Positions 34,090 through 44,879 of a stretch of DNA of 64,000 nt are shown in pieces. The stretch is from Hetaerina americana. Lineage: Eukaryota; Arthropoda; Insecta; Odonata; Calopterygidae. The DNA is taken from assembly GCA_022747635.1 (NCBI GenBank), contig JAKTNV010000011.1, forward strand, positions 19,741,481 through 19,805,480, read 5' to 3'. The first letter of the stretch is position 1. Every line of letters begins with the position of its first letter. Below the pieces are notes generated by a model, which was not told the DNA's origin, searched no databases, and saw only the letters and a program-made list of their open reading frames with translations. Position numbers and translations under genes: made by a program.

Positions 34090-34092
<3 letters not shown>
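33835..34092 (-). mobile_element. SINE-A copy, well preserved
   Basis: Minus strand. The head at about 34025-34090 has a B box, 'gatcgaacccgggcc' read on the plus strand, and an A box within 'caacgctctaccccctgga'. The body includes 'acccgaaaaatcactc' and 'cctgtgccggttatgg'. The 3' end includes 'aatcaacccgaaggtcg' next to a short (TA)n (33812-33822). It is the best partner of 56258-56525. Confidence 0.85.
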
Positions 34093-34146
<54 letters not shown>

Positions 34147-34182
34147 GTGTATATTTATATTATATAAATATTATAAATAATA

Positions 34183-34213
<31 letters not shown>

Positions 34214-34256
34214 AATGTAGATATGTTTATATATATATATATAAATGTAGATATGG
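34093..34256. repeat. (TA)n tracts with duplicated block
   Basis: (TA)n at 34093-34143. Then a block of (TA)n plus 'aaatgtagatatg' occurs twice in tandem (34187-34224 and about 34226-34255). Confidence 0.9.
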
Positions 34257-34259
34257 AAA

Positions 34260-35020
34260 GTTTAGTTCATATTGAATATTGCGAAAAACAAAATGGGCTA
34301 TGATGTCGATACGATATTATTGACGATAGAGTTAACAGTATGAATGGTTGTGTGGCGGTATTCGCATTCTGTGGACTTGTTAACGGGTTCGTCAGTCGGG
34401 CTGTGCGAAATTACGATATGTCGACACTGTGCTGAGTTATTTTTTATATTGCCCAGGGGAATATCATTATTTGAAGTAGCCGATAGGGATTAATATTGGT
34501 CGTAATTTCTTCGATATTATCATAATGGAGATAAATTCGATATTTACCCTGCGGAAATTTTTGTCGATAATGTCAACAGGCGAGATGGATCAATTGTCGA
34601 ATGTCATATTTCACGAAAGAGTCAATGCTCCCATTGCTGCATGATGATGATAGTACGATATATTGCAGTTTATAGAATGATATTTTTTAACATGTTGATC
34701 TATCGCTATAAACCTGATTGAACATATCTTATTCAAATTGGTCTACATTACTCGCTATATCCCGTGATTATCACTTAATGGAACGATCTTATCTTGGTAT
34801 TCATATTGTATCGACGCCCTATATTGTGAAAATGCACAGTCCAGATCCCTATTGCGACGGATTGTGTAGGTGTGGGCCATCCCTAAAATTAATCCTTATC
34901 CCGGAAGAACCCATTGTCCTCCGTGATGCTCTTACTTTTCCAGCTTTCGAAGGAACCGAATGAAGGAATGAATGTAGAACGATCCATTTGCATAAGAATT
35001 TCACCCTCCCTCCCATTCAT
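34260..35020 (+). repeat. GATATCG-rich dispersed repeat, copy 1
   Basis: Many CGATA/TATCG words. The part 34800-35020 is homologous to 43205-43430 in reverse. Shared words include 'ccctccgtgatgctct'/'ccctccgcgatactct' and 'ggaaccgaatga'. A frame ending at 34963 with PIVLRDALTFPAFEGTE and stop is matched in copy 2 by PIALRDTLTIPTFDGTE and stop. The family is not recognised. It may be a DNA transposon with subterminal motifs. Confidence 0.6.
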
Positions 35021-35605
35021 CAAGATTCCATCGACGCACGAGGCGTGTTTATGACCAAATTTCATTCACGGTGAAATTCTCTGTTCATCCGGATTTTCTT
35101 TTAAGACCGCTGTCATGGGCAAGGGGTAGAGGGTGGTCGTTGCCCAAGGCGACCAAGGATCGAACGAGAAACAAAAAAAGCACAGACGACGTAGGTGTCG
35201 ATCGAGAAGAAACAATCGAGCATCTTTAATAAATGGTTTCCGGCATGAAGCAATGGAAACATATTTTTTAATCCGTTGAAAATGTTACCAAATAAGTTTT
35301 TTTCGGATTGTTTCTTAAGGGCGTGGGGCTACGAATGAATTTGATTGCCGGCGCCACAGATCTTTGTTGTTGGTCTTATCTGAAGCGAATTATAGGTGCA
35401 GTGGAAAAATATTCAAATGCTAGAGTGATACTAAATTAGTTACCAGAGGACGTTTTATAGTTTCGTTTGACGAAGGTCCTCTTTGAGCAAGTGCATTCAA
35501 ATCTCGTCATGATAAACAAAAGCTTTTTGCCATGTCAAGGAAGTTTCTAGGTTGTGCCCTGCATACTTATAGGGTTTTCAACACGTTTCTTGGCTTCATT
35601 AGACA
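35021..35605. other. No gene recognised
   Basis: Mixed sequence; nothing supported on either strand. Confidence 0.4.
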
Positions 35606-35609
35606 AAGC

Positions 35610-35639
35610 TTTCGTCAGCATTGCTGCTGCCACCTTCAG
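35610..35639 (-). ncRNA. Hammerhead-like core motif
   Basis: Minus strand: CTGAAGG, then a hairpin with stem CAGCA/TGCTG closing the tetraloop GCAA, then ACGAAA. The seventh core base is G rather than A. It lies about 85 bases before a (TA)n tract at 35723. Confidence 0.35.
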
Positions 35640-35719
35640 GTCGAAGGTATGCGTATATCGTTGCAGTTTCAGTTTCAAAGACATTTATTCCTTGGCTGCC
35701 TACACTTGCGGAATTATAG

Positions 35720-35722
<3 letters not shown>

Positions 35723-35785
<63 letters not shown>
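35723..35785. repeat. (TA)n microsatellite
   Basis: About 31 uninterrupted TA units. Confidence 0.95.
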
Positions 35786-35787
<2 letters not shown>

Positions 35788-35967
35788 AGAAAAAAATATA
35801 TATACATTCAAATAAATAGAGCATCGGCCCGGATCCGTGGTATAAGTCCCGGTCAAGGAAATATTTTTGCACTTGTGATCTGCTCGATTCCGCCTACCCC
35901 ACCTCTCTGGTGTACGTCTTTTGTATGTGTCCCTATCGCTTTCCTTATATATATTTCCTTGTGAATG

Positions 35968-36007
<40 letters not shown>
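35786..36007. repeat. (GT)n and (TA)n next to mariner
   Basis: (GT)n at 35967-35982 followed by (TA)n to 36007. The final TA (36006-36007) serves as the left target duplication of the mariner that follows. 35787-35960 has no recognised feature. Confidence 0.8.
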
Positions 36008-37344
36008 CTACCTTGAACAAAAAGTTCCCGGAATAACCACCGTGTGGCGCTCCCATCGTTCCGATTTGAGTTCTGTTTTTTTTGTTAAATTGGTACATCT
36101 GTTGTTGATATTCCCTTTAAATCTTAATGTCATAACTTGACATTTGCAAAAGTTACGTAGCCAAGAGTACATCTATCTCTGTGTGTGTTGGCGATTTTTT
36201 ACAATTGCAGAAATGGATTTAAATTTGCAACAACGAACTTGTATTAAATTTTGCGTAAAAAACGGATTTAGTGGCGCACGGACGTTGGAAATGTTGGAAA
36301 AGTGTTTCGGCAACGATTCTCTAAAAAAAACGGTCGTTTACCAGTGGCACGAGCGGTTCAGAAGTGGTCGTGAGTCAATCGAAGATGATGAACGCAGTGG
36401 CAGACCATCGACATCGAAAGTCGGTGAAAAAATTGATAAAGTAAAAGAAATGTTGGTCAATAACCGCAAATTAACCATCAGAGAAATAGCGGAGGACTTG
36501 AACATTGCCTATGGATCCGCCCAAGACATTGTGGTTAATGATTTGGGTTTCCGTCGTGTAGCAGCAGCAAGTAGCAGGTGCCAAAAGACCTCAATTTCAT
36601 GCAAAAAAGAGACCGTGTTGACGTCGCAAAAGACATGATTTGCGAGGCTGAATCCGATCCCACATTCATCAAAAGGATCATTACTGGAGACGAGACGTGG
36701 GTTTATGAGTACGACACGCAATCCAGACATCAGGCAAGTGAATGGCGTTCACCAAATGAGCCGAGACCAAAAAAACCACGTCGTTTTCAGTCAAAAAAGA
36801 AGGCAATGCTGACGGTTTTCATGGATTACAACGGTGTAGTGCATCATGACTTTTTGCCAGAAGGCCAGACAGTAAAAAAAGAGTATTATTTGGGCGTTAT
36901 GAGACGTTTGCGTGAAGCACTTCGCCGAAAGAGACCAGAAATGTGGGCAGAAAACTCGTGGATTTTGCACCATGATAACGCACCGTCGCACAGTGCTATC
37001 ATTATTCGTAATTTTTTGACGAAAAATGCAACAAATACCATCCAACAGCCACCGAACTCACCTGATTTGGCTCCCTGTGACTTCTTTCTGTTCAATCGAG
37101 TTAAAAAAACCATTACGGGGAACGCGTTTTAGCAGCCGAGAGGAAGTAATGTAAAAATCGCAGGAAGCACTGATGGACATACCGAAAACCGACCGTAACT
37201 TTTGCAAATGTCAAGTTATGACACTAAGATTTAAAGGGAATATCAACAACAGATGTACCAATTTAACAAAAAAAAACAGAACTCAAATCGGAACGATGGG
37301 AGCGCCACACGGTGGTTATTCCGGGAACTTTTTGATCAAGGTAG
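36008..37344 (+). mobile_element. Mariner with 150-bp inverted repeats
   Basis: A 1337-bp mariner flanked by TA duplications (36006-36007 and 37345-37346). The terminal inverted repeats are unusually long: 36008-36157 and 37195-37344, differing at only about three positions. The outer ends are CTACCTTGAACAAAAAGTTC on the left and, on the right, its reverse complement with one change. Most mariners have inverted repeats of about 30 bases. The transposase is frameshifted, and the right repeat abuts the middle of its C-terminal part. The near identity of the repeats suggests a fairly young copy. Confidence 0.95.
36213..37190 (+). pseudogene. Mariner transposase (frameshifted, truncated)
   Basis: Starts at ATG 36213 (MDLNLQQRTCIKFCVKNGFS), the usual mariner start after the 5' repeat. 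Helix-turn-helix regions: FGNDSLKKTVVYQWHERF and KLTIREIAEDLNIAYGS. Between them is the linker SGRPST. A frameshift near 36570-36590 moves to the frame PKDLNFMQKRDRVDVAKDMI. The catalytic triad is present: Asp in TGDETW, Asp in HHDNAPSH, Asp in SPDLAPCDFF. A second frameshift near 37120 leads to RFSSREEVM, a stop, then KSQEALMDIPKTDR. After that it runs into the right inverted repeat, so about the last 25-30 residues (the usual CID..GEYFEG end) are missing. It is inactive. Confidence 0.9.
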
Positions 37345-37379
37345 TATATATATTTCTGTATAGTTACTTCTAATACCCC

Positions 37380-37410
37380 CAGGAAAAGGTGACTGTGACC
37401 ACCGAAATAT
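37380..37410 (+). ncRNA. Degenerate hammerhead-like motif
   Basis: Plus strand: stem-like GGTG / CCACC around 'actgtga', then GAAA at 37404-37407. It resembles the motif at 63801-63828 (GGTGG...C(C/T)ACC, GAAA), but the CTGANGA part is worn to 'aggaaaa'. It lies just outside the mariner right end. Confidence 0.3.
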
Positions 37411-37604
37411 TGAAGTGAGTTATGTCTACGTTTGTGTTGATCCTTTTTTGTGACTATTATTAATTGATATTCTGCATTAAGAGTTATATAGACATATATA
37501 TTGTACATTTGTACGTATAAATATAACTCTATATATGTATATATCCTTTTTTATGAAAAAATCAAATATATGATGATAGTCCATTCCTTAATCTTAAAAA
37601 TAAA

Positions 37605-37810
37605 AATTCAAGGGATGTTAGTCACAAACCTGAGGGACGTAGCAGTTCAGAGGGAAAAGCGTAGGGATTCTGATGGGAGAGCATGGGAGATTCTTGGTTC
37701 GATTCCAGATTATGCCTCTGGACACCATGAACTTTACCAGTTCTTCCTCGGAAACCAAATTCTTCAAAAGAAAATGATCTGTCCCTTCTTATTACCCTGC
37801 TAATGTGCAA
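37605..37810 (+). mobile_element. SINE-A copy, diverged
   Basis: Plus strand. Head with 'ggttcgattccagat' (37692-37706, B box), body with 'ccagttcttcctcggaaacc', then the 'cccttcttattaccctgcta' region matching the body before the tail at 56400-56430. The tail is missing. Confidence 0.65.
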
Positions 37811-38600
37811 ATTTGTCTCGCTGTGTAATAATTAGTATTTGGTCAGCTCTACCTTTACCTTTTAATTTAACCCTGTATTTCATCGTATTATTTTTCTGTT
37901 AGATTAGCTTATGGCAATCAATTATAATGTCTTTCCTTGTGTGTTAACAAAAAATAGTGCCCCTGCATATAAATAAACGCACATTAGAATATACCGAATA
38001 GACTATATGAATTAATATGGCCGACGAAATAAATATATATATATATCAATATTAGTTGTCAAAGTAAGCTATGTTTTAAAATTTCCCGGCCTTTTTAATA
38101 AGTTGCGATTCCTATAAGCCTTCGTTTGTCATCATTTTGCCCACGGTTCTGACCTCTAAAAGTTTACCCAAGCTGTGTCCACGTCGGGACTCGATTCCTT
38201 GAGCTATCAAGCGAGCATGCTTCTCAGATCTTGACCCGGATCAATCAATATTGTATGTGTTCGTTCAAATTTACCAACGTAGATATCGATGGATGGAATA
38301 ACCTCAAAAAGAGTCAAGTAAGCGCACTCGTTTCTGCTTAAACTTCGTCATCTCACGTGATAATGGCACCAAAAGTACACCGTTCTTCATTTGTAATTTT
38401 GGAAGAGGAAGTATTTGCGCATATTCATGAACTAAGCTCCTAAGTAAAGTCAAACAGCACAAATTTCAAACTGACAAAAAGGTCGGCCAATTTATTTGCG
38501 TCAAACTCTGAATATTCTGTGAGGAAATCAAAAGTGAGGAAACTCTGGAAGATACGAAGGTTATAATAATCTTCATGAGCCCCCATAACCTATTTTGCTT
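37811..38600. other. No gene recognised; AT-rich
   Basis: AT-rich, with a short (TA)n at 38032-38045. Nothing else supported. Confidence 0.4.
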
Positions 38601-38676
38601 TAAATATATATTATAATAATCAATATTAGAAGTATAAATTTGTGACTCCTCAGTCCATTTATTTAGATACGACCTG

Positions 38677-38704
38677 TGTTTACGGAGTTCAGCGTCATCA
38701 TCAG
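38677..38704 (-). ncRNA. Hammerhead-like motif, degenerate
   Basis: Minus strand: a perfect CTGATGA, then TGACGCTGAACTCCG and GTAAAC where CGAAAC would be expected. The following 'acaggtcgtatctaaataa' resembles the flank of the motif in the fold-back at 17133-17308 (cctgtcgcattaataaa), which suggests the same element family. Confidence 0.35.
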
Positions 38705-38784
38705 GTCGACGCCAGAAATTAATTTAAAATGGATTTCGCATGAATATACGCATCTGTAAATGTAGATTTGCAAGATAAATTTTT

Positions 38785-38878
38785 AGTTATACATGTGGTT
38801 TTAATCTCTTTTCCGTGTGTTGACGTAACATCTCCCAACACACGCCCTGGCGGGATATACGGTATGTAAATGTAGAAA
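38785..38878 (+). mobile_element. CR1-like LINE 3' end fragment
   Basis: 'aacatctcccaacacacgcc', then 'ctggcggg' and 'gtatgtaaatgtag', match the last 90 bases of the CR1 copy at 11966-12060. The hexamer tail is worn to 'atgtaaatgtag'. Confidence 0.65.
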
Positions 38879-38879
38879 C

Positions 38880-39290
38880 CACAAATTGAATCAACGAGTT
38901 TGGTCAACATTAGGTACACCCTTTAAGTTCATTTGTATTCTTAGAGTAGTCAACTCAATATCGACTGCCCATTGTTAATTGTGCGTCAAAGAAAAATGAA
39001 ATAAGGCCAGCGCAACGAAATGCAATTTAATAATAACAGAGGGATTGGAGAACTTTGCTGAGAGTGAATATCATTCAGATAGGAAAAAGAAGCCTACAAA
39101 AAAATCAGGATTGGAATCCTACTTTAGGGTGATAGGTCAAAGTAACGAAGCCAAGATCTTGTGAAATAAATATAAGTACTGAGCGAAGTTATTGTATAGT
39201 AAGTTGCTGTAGTATTATATAATGAGAAAGTTCCTCAACGTTTCGCCGAAAACGGTTAGGTTTATCACTCGTATATTTCGCTGGATGCAT
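38880..39290. other. No gene; worn hammerhead-like stretch
   Basis: AT-rich. On the minus strand, 39236-39264 reads GATAAACC, a CCGTTTTCGG hairpin, CGAAACG. This is close to the motif layout seen elsewhere, but the core is damaged. Confidence 0.3.
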
Positions 39291-39294
39291 GTAG

Positions 39295-39930
39295 TCATTT
39301 GTAAAATTCATCTATTTCTTTGAAAAAGTAAAATGGAGGGAAGTTAAACGAGGAAGCGTATTGCTTGGTTGGGGAAAAGAGGGGATCGTTGTGAGAAATG
39401 CAAATAAGGCTGGAAAGATGGATGCAACGTAATTTGATTGGGGATTGAATGTTGAAGACTGTGATAAAGGGGAAAAAGTTAGGCAAACTAGGAAGGAGTC
39501 GAAGTAGAATTCGACATATGATGTCGAACGATAGTTGTAGAGGTGTTGCGTTTGTGTTACCAAAACCTTAAACGGTCATGAACGGACCTGAGACATTTGC
39601 AGAATTATTGATGGACTGGGTTGGGAGCCATTGGAAGTATGGAGGTTGCATGCAAAGATTTAACTAATAGACATACTCAAATCGTACTTGGTTGTCCCTT
39701 AAACAAAAGGCATAACCATAGCATTTCATTACTCTAGTTGGGATGTTAAGGGATGTGATCAAATTAAGGGAGAATGATATGTAAGGATCGAATGAACGGA
39801 GGTAGGAAGCATGCGGAATTGAAGAAGGATTCATTTAAGTGTGTGATGTCAGTTTGTGTTTAGTTGAGCGAGCCTTAGAAATGTAGCGCGGGTTAGTCTC
39901 TGCGTCTTTCAAAAGCTTAAATTACCCTAA
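39295..39930 (+). mobile_element. RTE / CR1 / RTE composite fragment
   Basis: 39295-39580: RTE C-terminus (WREVKRGSVLLGWGKE, then RLERWMQRNLIGD, DW..NVEDCD) ending in 'ccttaaacggtca'. 39590-39775: CR1-like ELLMDWVG, HWKYGGCMQRFN, then SYLVVP in pieces. 39775-39930: another RTE tail ('gtgtgatgtcagtttgtg', 'tgagcgagccttagaaatg'). All parts are in the plus orientation. Confidence 0.7.
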
Positions 39931-40194
39931 AAACACCAATTATTAATTCCTTTATCACCCACGTGCATTGTTCGTTGCCTTCACTCGCCCATGTCAGACA
40001 ATTCATCCTTAATCATCACATTTTTCCCTATTGAAGAGGTTCAAAAACCCAATAACTCAAGTTTTTTTTCCTTTTCAACTCGTTAAAACAGCGAAATGCG
40101 AGGTCGAAGTGAAATAAAAGAGTGATCACGTATTTCACAGCATGTTTATGGTCGTTATATCCGTTGTCAGGCGGGATGATCACATAACTTGGCA
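39931..40194. other. No gene recognised
   Basis: AT-rich stretch between LINE fragments. Confidence 0.35.
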
Positions 40195-40385
40195 TCGTAA
40201 GGGTATAAAATTGTAGACATGTTAGATAAAAGGAAAAAAAGGAGAAATTATGAGGAATTGAAAAAGGGTTTATTTTATTGTAGGGTATTAAGTTGTCTCG
40301 TTCCAGGTGAGGCTTGGAAATGTTGCGGTGATTAGTTTATTTGTTCATCAAAAATGTACCTTAAACTGAAGACTGCCATTTGTAG
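40195..40385 (+). mobile_element. RTE-type LINE, 3' tail
   Basis: Tail only: 'agggtattaagttgtctcg', 'caggtgaggcttggaaatg' and 'taccttaaactgaagac'. Plus orientation. Confidence 0.65.
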
Positions 40386-40489
40386 TAACAATTGCCTAAA
40401 TCTCAAATATCCTGTATCTTATCTTATCTTATATATTTATATCTCCAAGCGTAATTGAACGGGCTTCAACGCCTGAGAGGTTTACCGAA

Positions 40490-41640
40490 CCTCAGCACTT
40501 GCACGATATCTTTCTACAACTATATCGAATCCTTCAAGCCGCCGAAGATGCGAGGGGAAGTGGCTGTTCGATCACCAGGTTTCAGCAACTAAAAAATTAA
40601 TTGTAACGGGTGATTGGTTTGAAGCAAGGTTCGTCTGTCGTAGTTTTTCTTCGTTTTATAGCTTTGTTTTTGCTGTGATCGTGAATCGCATTAGGGGAGA
40701 AAGTCCCTGGAATCAATTAGCGTTGCACTCCCTTGCCCGTATGGTCGAATCTACCGATGTACTCGTAATGAGGGTCCTTATTGATATCTTCTGCGCCATA
40801 AGTCAAGTCGAGGGTCCTGTACCCTGCTGATAGCCTTAGATTCGCCTTCTTCCTTCGTTCTCAGAGAGAAATCCATCGTATCCCCTCTATTAGACGCCTG
40901 AAGCCCTTCAAAGATCTAGCGCCCTTCTTTGCACCTTTTCTATCTCCATATTCAACTCCTTCTCTGACGGGTCCCAAATATTTCCCGCCTATTCCAAGTG
41001 CGGCCTTCGCAGTTGGAAGTAGTACCTCTCCCTTACTTTCACATTACTTTTTCCTACAAATCATCTCTTCAGCCGAAGTATCTTCGAAGCGGGTTCACAA
41101 ATCTTCCAAACGTGCTTTTTACGAGTTTCTTGTGAGGGTGATGTCAAAATGCCTCACTTTTCCTGAATTTTCTGTTAATATAAATCGCTTATTTCGCACG
41201 CAGTGTTGAATTTTTCATTTATTGTTACCCAAAAATAGTATTTTGTTGATTTTTAAAGATTTTATTCTAAGTTTCATTATTTGAATCTATCCGAAATATT
41301 GTTTAAACAGCGAGAGAGAAGTCCACGATCGACTGGTGACTGTAACTCTTTTCAGGACACCGTTAGATCCGCAACGGACCGAATGTTACTATTTTCGCGG
41401 GAACTTTTACCGTCGCTGTGGCTTAGGAAGAATAAAGGTGCCTAAAACACTACCTTGAGGCACGCCAGAAGTTACAACTAACTTTTCCGAACTCATGACA
41501 TCTACTATTACCTTTCTTCTCTTCCTGAAGAACACCTCTTTCGCTTTGTAACTTGCGTAATCCGAAAACCCTCTGAATATGAGGTTTACTCAAGACCCCA
41601 GTGCGGGGCAAGAGATTGAATAATACGGATATTGGTACGT
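40490..41640 (-). mobile_element. CR1-like LINE relic
   Basis: Minus strand. From high to low coordinate: VDVMSSEKLVVTSGVPQGSV (about 41445-41510), which carries the PQGS block of reverse transcriptase, then a gap. Then at about 40880-41130 come the equivalents of FVRNLEDLCEPASKILRLKR and GDPSEKELNMEIEKVQ in shifted frames. The 3' end near 40535-40580 has 'aagccgccgaagatgcgagg'. Frameshifted and dead. Confidence 0.7.
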
Positions 41641-41879
41641 TCTCATCGTGACGCCACCACGTCCAACCCACACTGTGTACCATCAGGCAACCGCCGATAT
41701 CTGCACCTCTCTCCATTCTCCATTCCCACAGCAGCCAGTTCCAAAAGAAAAAAGAAATACTGAAAAATTCTCTCTAATATTCCGAAAAAGGTTTTTCGAA
41801 GAGATGCGGAACGAGAAGAGAGGGGTTTGAAGGAAATAGTTTCGATTCCCATTAAGGACCGCAGCGTAAGGAGTGTGTG

Positions 41880-42700
41880 ATTCACACCAAACGAATCTTT
41901 CTTAATCTTCCTCCCCCTTTTCTTTTCCACTTTCCTCCTCCTACTCTCCGCCTCAGCGCTCAAAAGTTTCCCCCATCACCACCACCCGAAATCCCATCCC
42001 GATCCGCCCCCACACTTCCGACCGCATGTATGAAGCCTCCCCGAACCACCCACCCATCCCCACGGTACCTTGGCAACGCCACACACAACCACCCGCGCCT
42101 TATAACCCCAGTGAAATCCTAATGGCCGCCGAATGTCCATTACAAGAGGCGAGACCTATACTTAAAGGGGATTCTCTTTTTTTTCCTCCTGCTATGGCCG
42201 TCAAGAGAGGGAGAGATAAGGGGGAGGTATTCGGTCGGGGCAGTGGGGGAGGGAGGAAGTGGGGTCTCACCTCTCCTCTTCAACAACCATGCACCCTTTC
42301 TAGAGGAGAAGAGATAGATGTATACCCTTATACCCCCCTCTTACTCTCTCCCCTGGATTGGAGGTGTCCTCCTACCTACTCCCACGCCCCCCTCCCAAAC
42401 CTTCTCTCGCTCCGTAAAACCCTTAAAACCCACCCATCCCCCCCAATCCAACCCCACAGAAAATACGCCTTCCTTTCGGTCTCCTCCCCCACAACCATTC
42501 TCGATCCCAGCCATCATCCATCCTCCCACTCACTCACCGAATACCACGCTCTCTCTCTCTCCCCCATCTTTCTGCCGTTCTCACCCCGAAGCGATAATAC
42601 GAACTCTCCTTGCCAACTGAGCAACCTTTGCCCGAAAACTTTTGCCCCCAGAAGAAAATCCCTGGCTCGCCAACACCACCGCCGGATTACACCCGCTAAG
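41880..42700. other. C- and T-rich island
   Basis: Strong pyrimidine bias with CCC runs. A 260-codon plus-strand frame (42026-42808) has low-complexity Pro/Ser/Leu content and no domain. It could be an exon, but composition alone explains the openness. GATATCG-rich sequence begins just after. Confidence 0.5.
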
Positions 42701-42729
42701 AGATTCTCTGGAAAATGGCTGGGCGGTAT

Positions 42730-43444
42730 TCATTTCTCAATATCGACGTTCAAAATTTATAACGTCGTGGTTGAAACGATATGCATGTTTACATGTAGGA
42801 ATAGTTAGAAAATTTCTCGAAATAGTATGAAAAATTCAGGAACATCGAATAATATTGGCAACACCGAATAAATCGATTAATCCAATACAACAATTGAACG
42901 TATCGAGTACATTTTCCATGCCAGTTCAGTCGACGATTGGGTTATTCATGTACCACAGGGCAGGGCAGCCAGCCACTTTATTGACGTCTCACGAAATGGT
43001 ACAGTTCCACTCCGTTATACTACATGTATGAACAACTAAACGATTACGCAAATGGTTCACAATATTTAAGTTGTCACGATTGACGGCATTGTTTCTCATG
43101 TCTCTCGTCCCTATTGCCAAATATACAATATCCTCATTTCGGTAAAATAGTACAATACATAGATTATGAGAATCGATATGCGATATATTGTTTCCTAAAA
43201 ATTATCTTTATGATTGGAGGGAGTGAGGTAAAATTCTTATACAAGTGGAACGTTCCGCATTCATTCATTCGGTTCCATCGAAAGTTGGGATCGTGAGAGT
43301 ATCGCGGAGGGCAATGGGCTTTTCCGGGAATATTTGGGAGGGCAACCGCATACAGTCTGCCGTAATATGGCTCTGTAATAGCGACTGCCGACGTAAAATA
43401 AATATCAGGGAGGGAACGATCCATTGACATGGCGATAATCCTTG
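42730..43444 (-). repeat. GATATCG-rich dispersed repeat, copy 2
   Basis: Reverse-oriented partner of 34260-35020, homologous at 43205-43430. The minus-strand frame ends ALRDTLTIPTFDGTE with a stop at 43265. CGATA words flank it ('cgatatgcgatatattg'). It is split from 43920-44230 by an RTE tail. Confidence 0.6.
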
Positions 43445-43905
43445 GCTATAGTTAGTAATATGGACAATTTCGGCTTGGTAATATAGAATATTGGAAAAGT
43501 GGACCAGCGAAGGATAGAAGCATTTGAAAACATTGCGATGAAGGTGAACGGTGGAGATTAAATAGACAGACAAGGTGGGGGACAAGAAAGTTTGCCATGA
43601 GTATTGAAAAGCAGAATACAAAAGGACCGTATGAAGAGAACTCTGAGGCAAAGACAAGAACTTGGTGGATTGGGCACAACTTGAGGCACAATGGATTAGT
43701 TAGGAACATGATAGAGGGGAAATTTGGAGCGAAAGTCCCGCGACATAGACCAAGGGACAAGTACATTTGACAAATAAAGAAGGACGTAATACAGAGAAGC
43801 TGTCGGAGGATGAGAAAGAATTAACACCAGAATAGAGAGAAGAGGAATGTTTCAGATGAACCTAATCCTGGGATTGAAACCCTGAAGATGGGGATGAAAT
43901 ATGCA
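43445..43905 (+). mobile_element. RTE-type LINE, second subfamily, C-terminus
   Basis: Pieces: DQRRIEAFENIAMKVNGGD, RMKRTLRQRQELGGLGTT, then a stretch matching RHNGLVRNMIEGKFGAKVPR and RPRDKY. The end near 43830-43890 ('ccagaatagagagaagagga', 'gggattgaaaccctgaagat') equals the family end L.QNRE.WR. It lies inside a GATATCG-rich repeat and is therefore younger than it. Confidence 0.75.
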
Positions 43906-43919
43906 GTGATAACTTCACA

Positions 43920-44235
43920 GAAAAATCGATCAGTTTTTTAAACGTCGATCTCTCAACTACAAAGTTTCGACCTATTACTGTCATACTATAATTCATTAAT
44001 ATCCATTCTATCGTCAATAATGTCAGTTGACAATAAACCCTAATCTGTCGGCATAATTGTCAATATCGATGAAATATTCCATATCGTAAATATCTTCCAT
44101 ATTAGAAATTCGTCGGTGATGGATCACAATAATTTAAACCTATCGGTTATTAATTGATATCAATCGGTTTCTTTCAATAACGATATTTAAATGGTCGCTA
44201 TAAAAAATATATATCGATACGTTGCCGACATATCG
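43920..44235. repeat. GATATCG-rich repeat, continuation
   Basis: Words such as 'caatatcgatgaaatatt', 'atatcgataCG' and 'gatatcaatcgg' show it belongs with copy 2. Confidence 0.5.
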
Positions 44236-44269
44236 TCATTTCTCAACGTCTCATCCAGTAGGAAGCAGA

Positions 44270-44640
44270 GGTCTAGAGAAGCGAAGAGAGAGATGGAGTA
44301 GGTATTGTTTCGTCTCTCTCTCTCTTTCCTGAAGGAGGAGGGGAGGGGATTTGGGGATGATGCCCTATCCGAATCGTTAAAAGATCGTTTTCCGCAGCTT
44401 TTACCGCCCGCTGAAATTTTCATCGGCGGGGTCGGACGGAGGTAGGGGAGAGGGTGGCGGGGGCGGAGGGGTCTTGAGGGGAGTTGGTGGTGGGAGCACA
44501 GATGTACCCAAGTGTGTGCGAGTTCGCGCGGGTGCATACTGATTCGGGATAGAAACCGGTTCCCCCATGACCTTCCCCTCCCCCTAACCCTCGCTTCTCT
44601 CCTTCCTCCCCCCCCTCTTCTCCTCCATCTTTTTCCATAG
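44270..44640. other. GC-rich island
   Basis: (CT)n at 44313-44326, G-rich runs and CpG words. The minus-strand frames at 44187-44719 are of low complexity. Confidence 0.45.
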
Positions 44641-44879
44641 CGGTGTTATTGTCGGAACCAGGGATTGGTTTTCTCGGTGAAATAAGTAGTTTTCCTATAT
44701 TTTTCGCCCCTTCCATCATTCTTCTATATTCAAACGATTACTACCTAAATGCTTTGCCTACTACTTCCCCGACGATAAAGCTTTCAAGGGTCAAGTTTCA
44801 CTTCGACAATGCACGGTCGAACATCGCATATTTTATTGCTGAATATCTCGCGAAAATCAATATGAAGTGTCTTCCAAAG

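Noticed and set aside
42026..42808. 260-codon open frame on the plus strand
   Set aside because: Same reason: C/T-rich island, low-complexity product, no recognisable motif and no splice or start context that singles it out.
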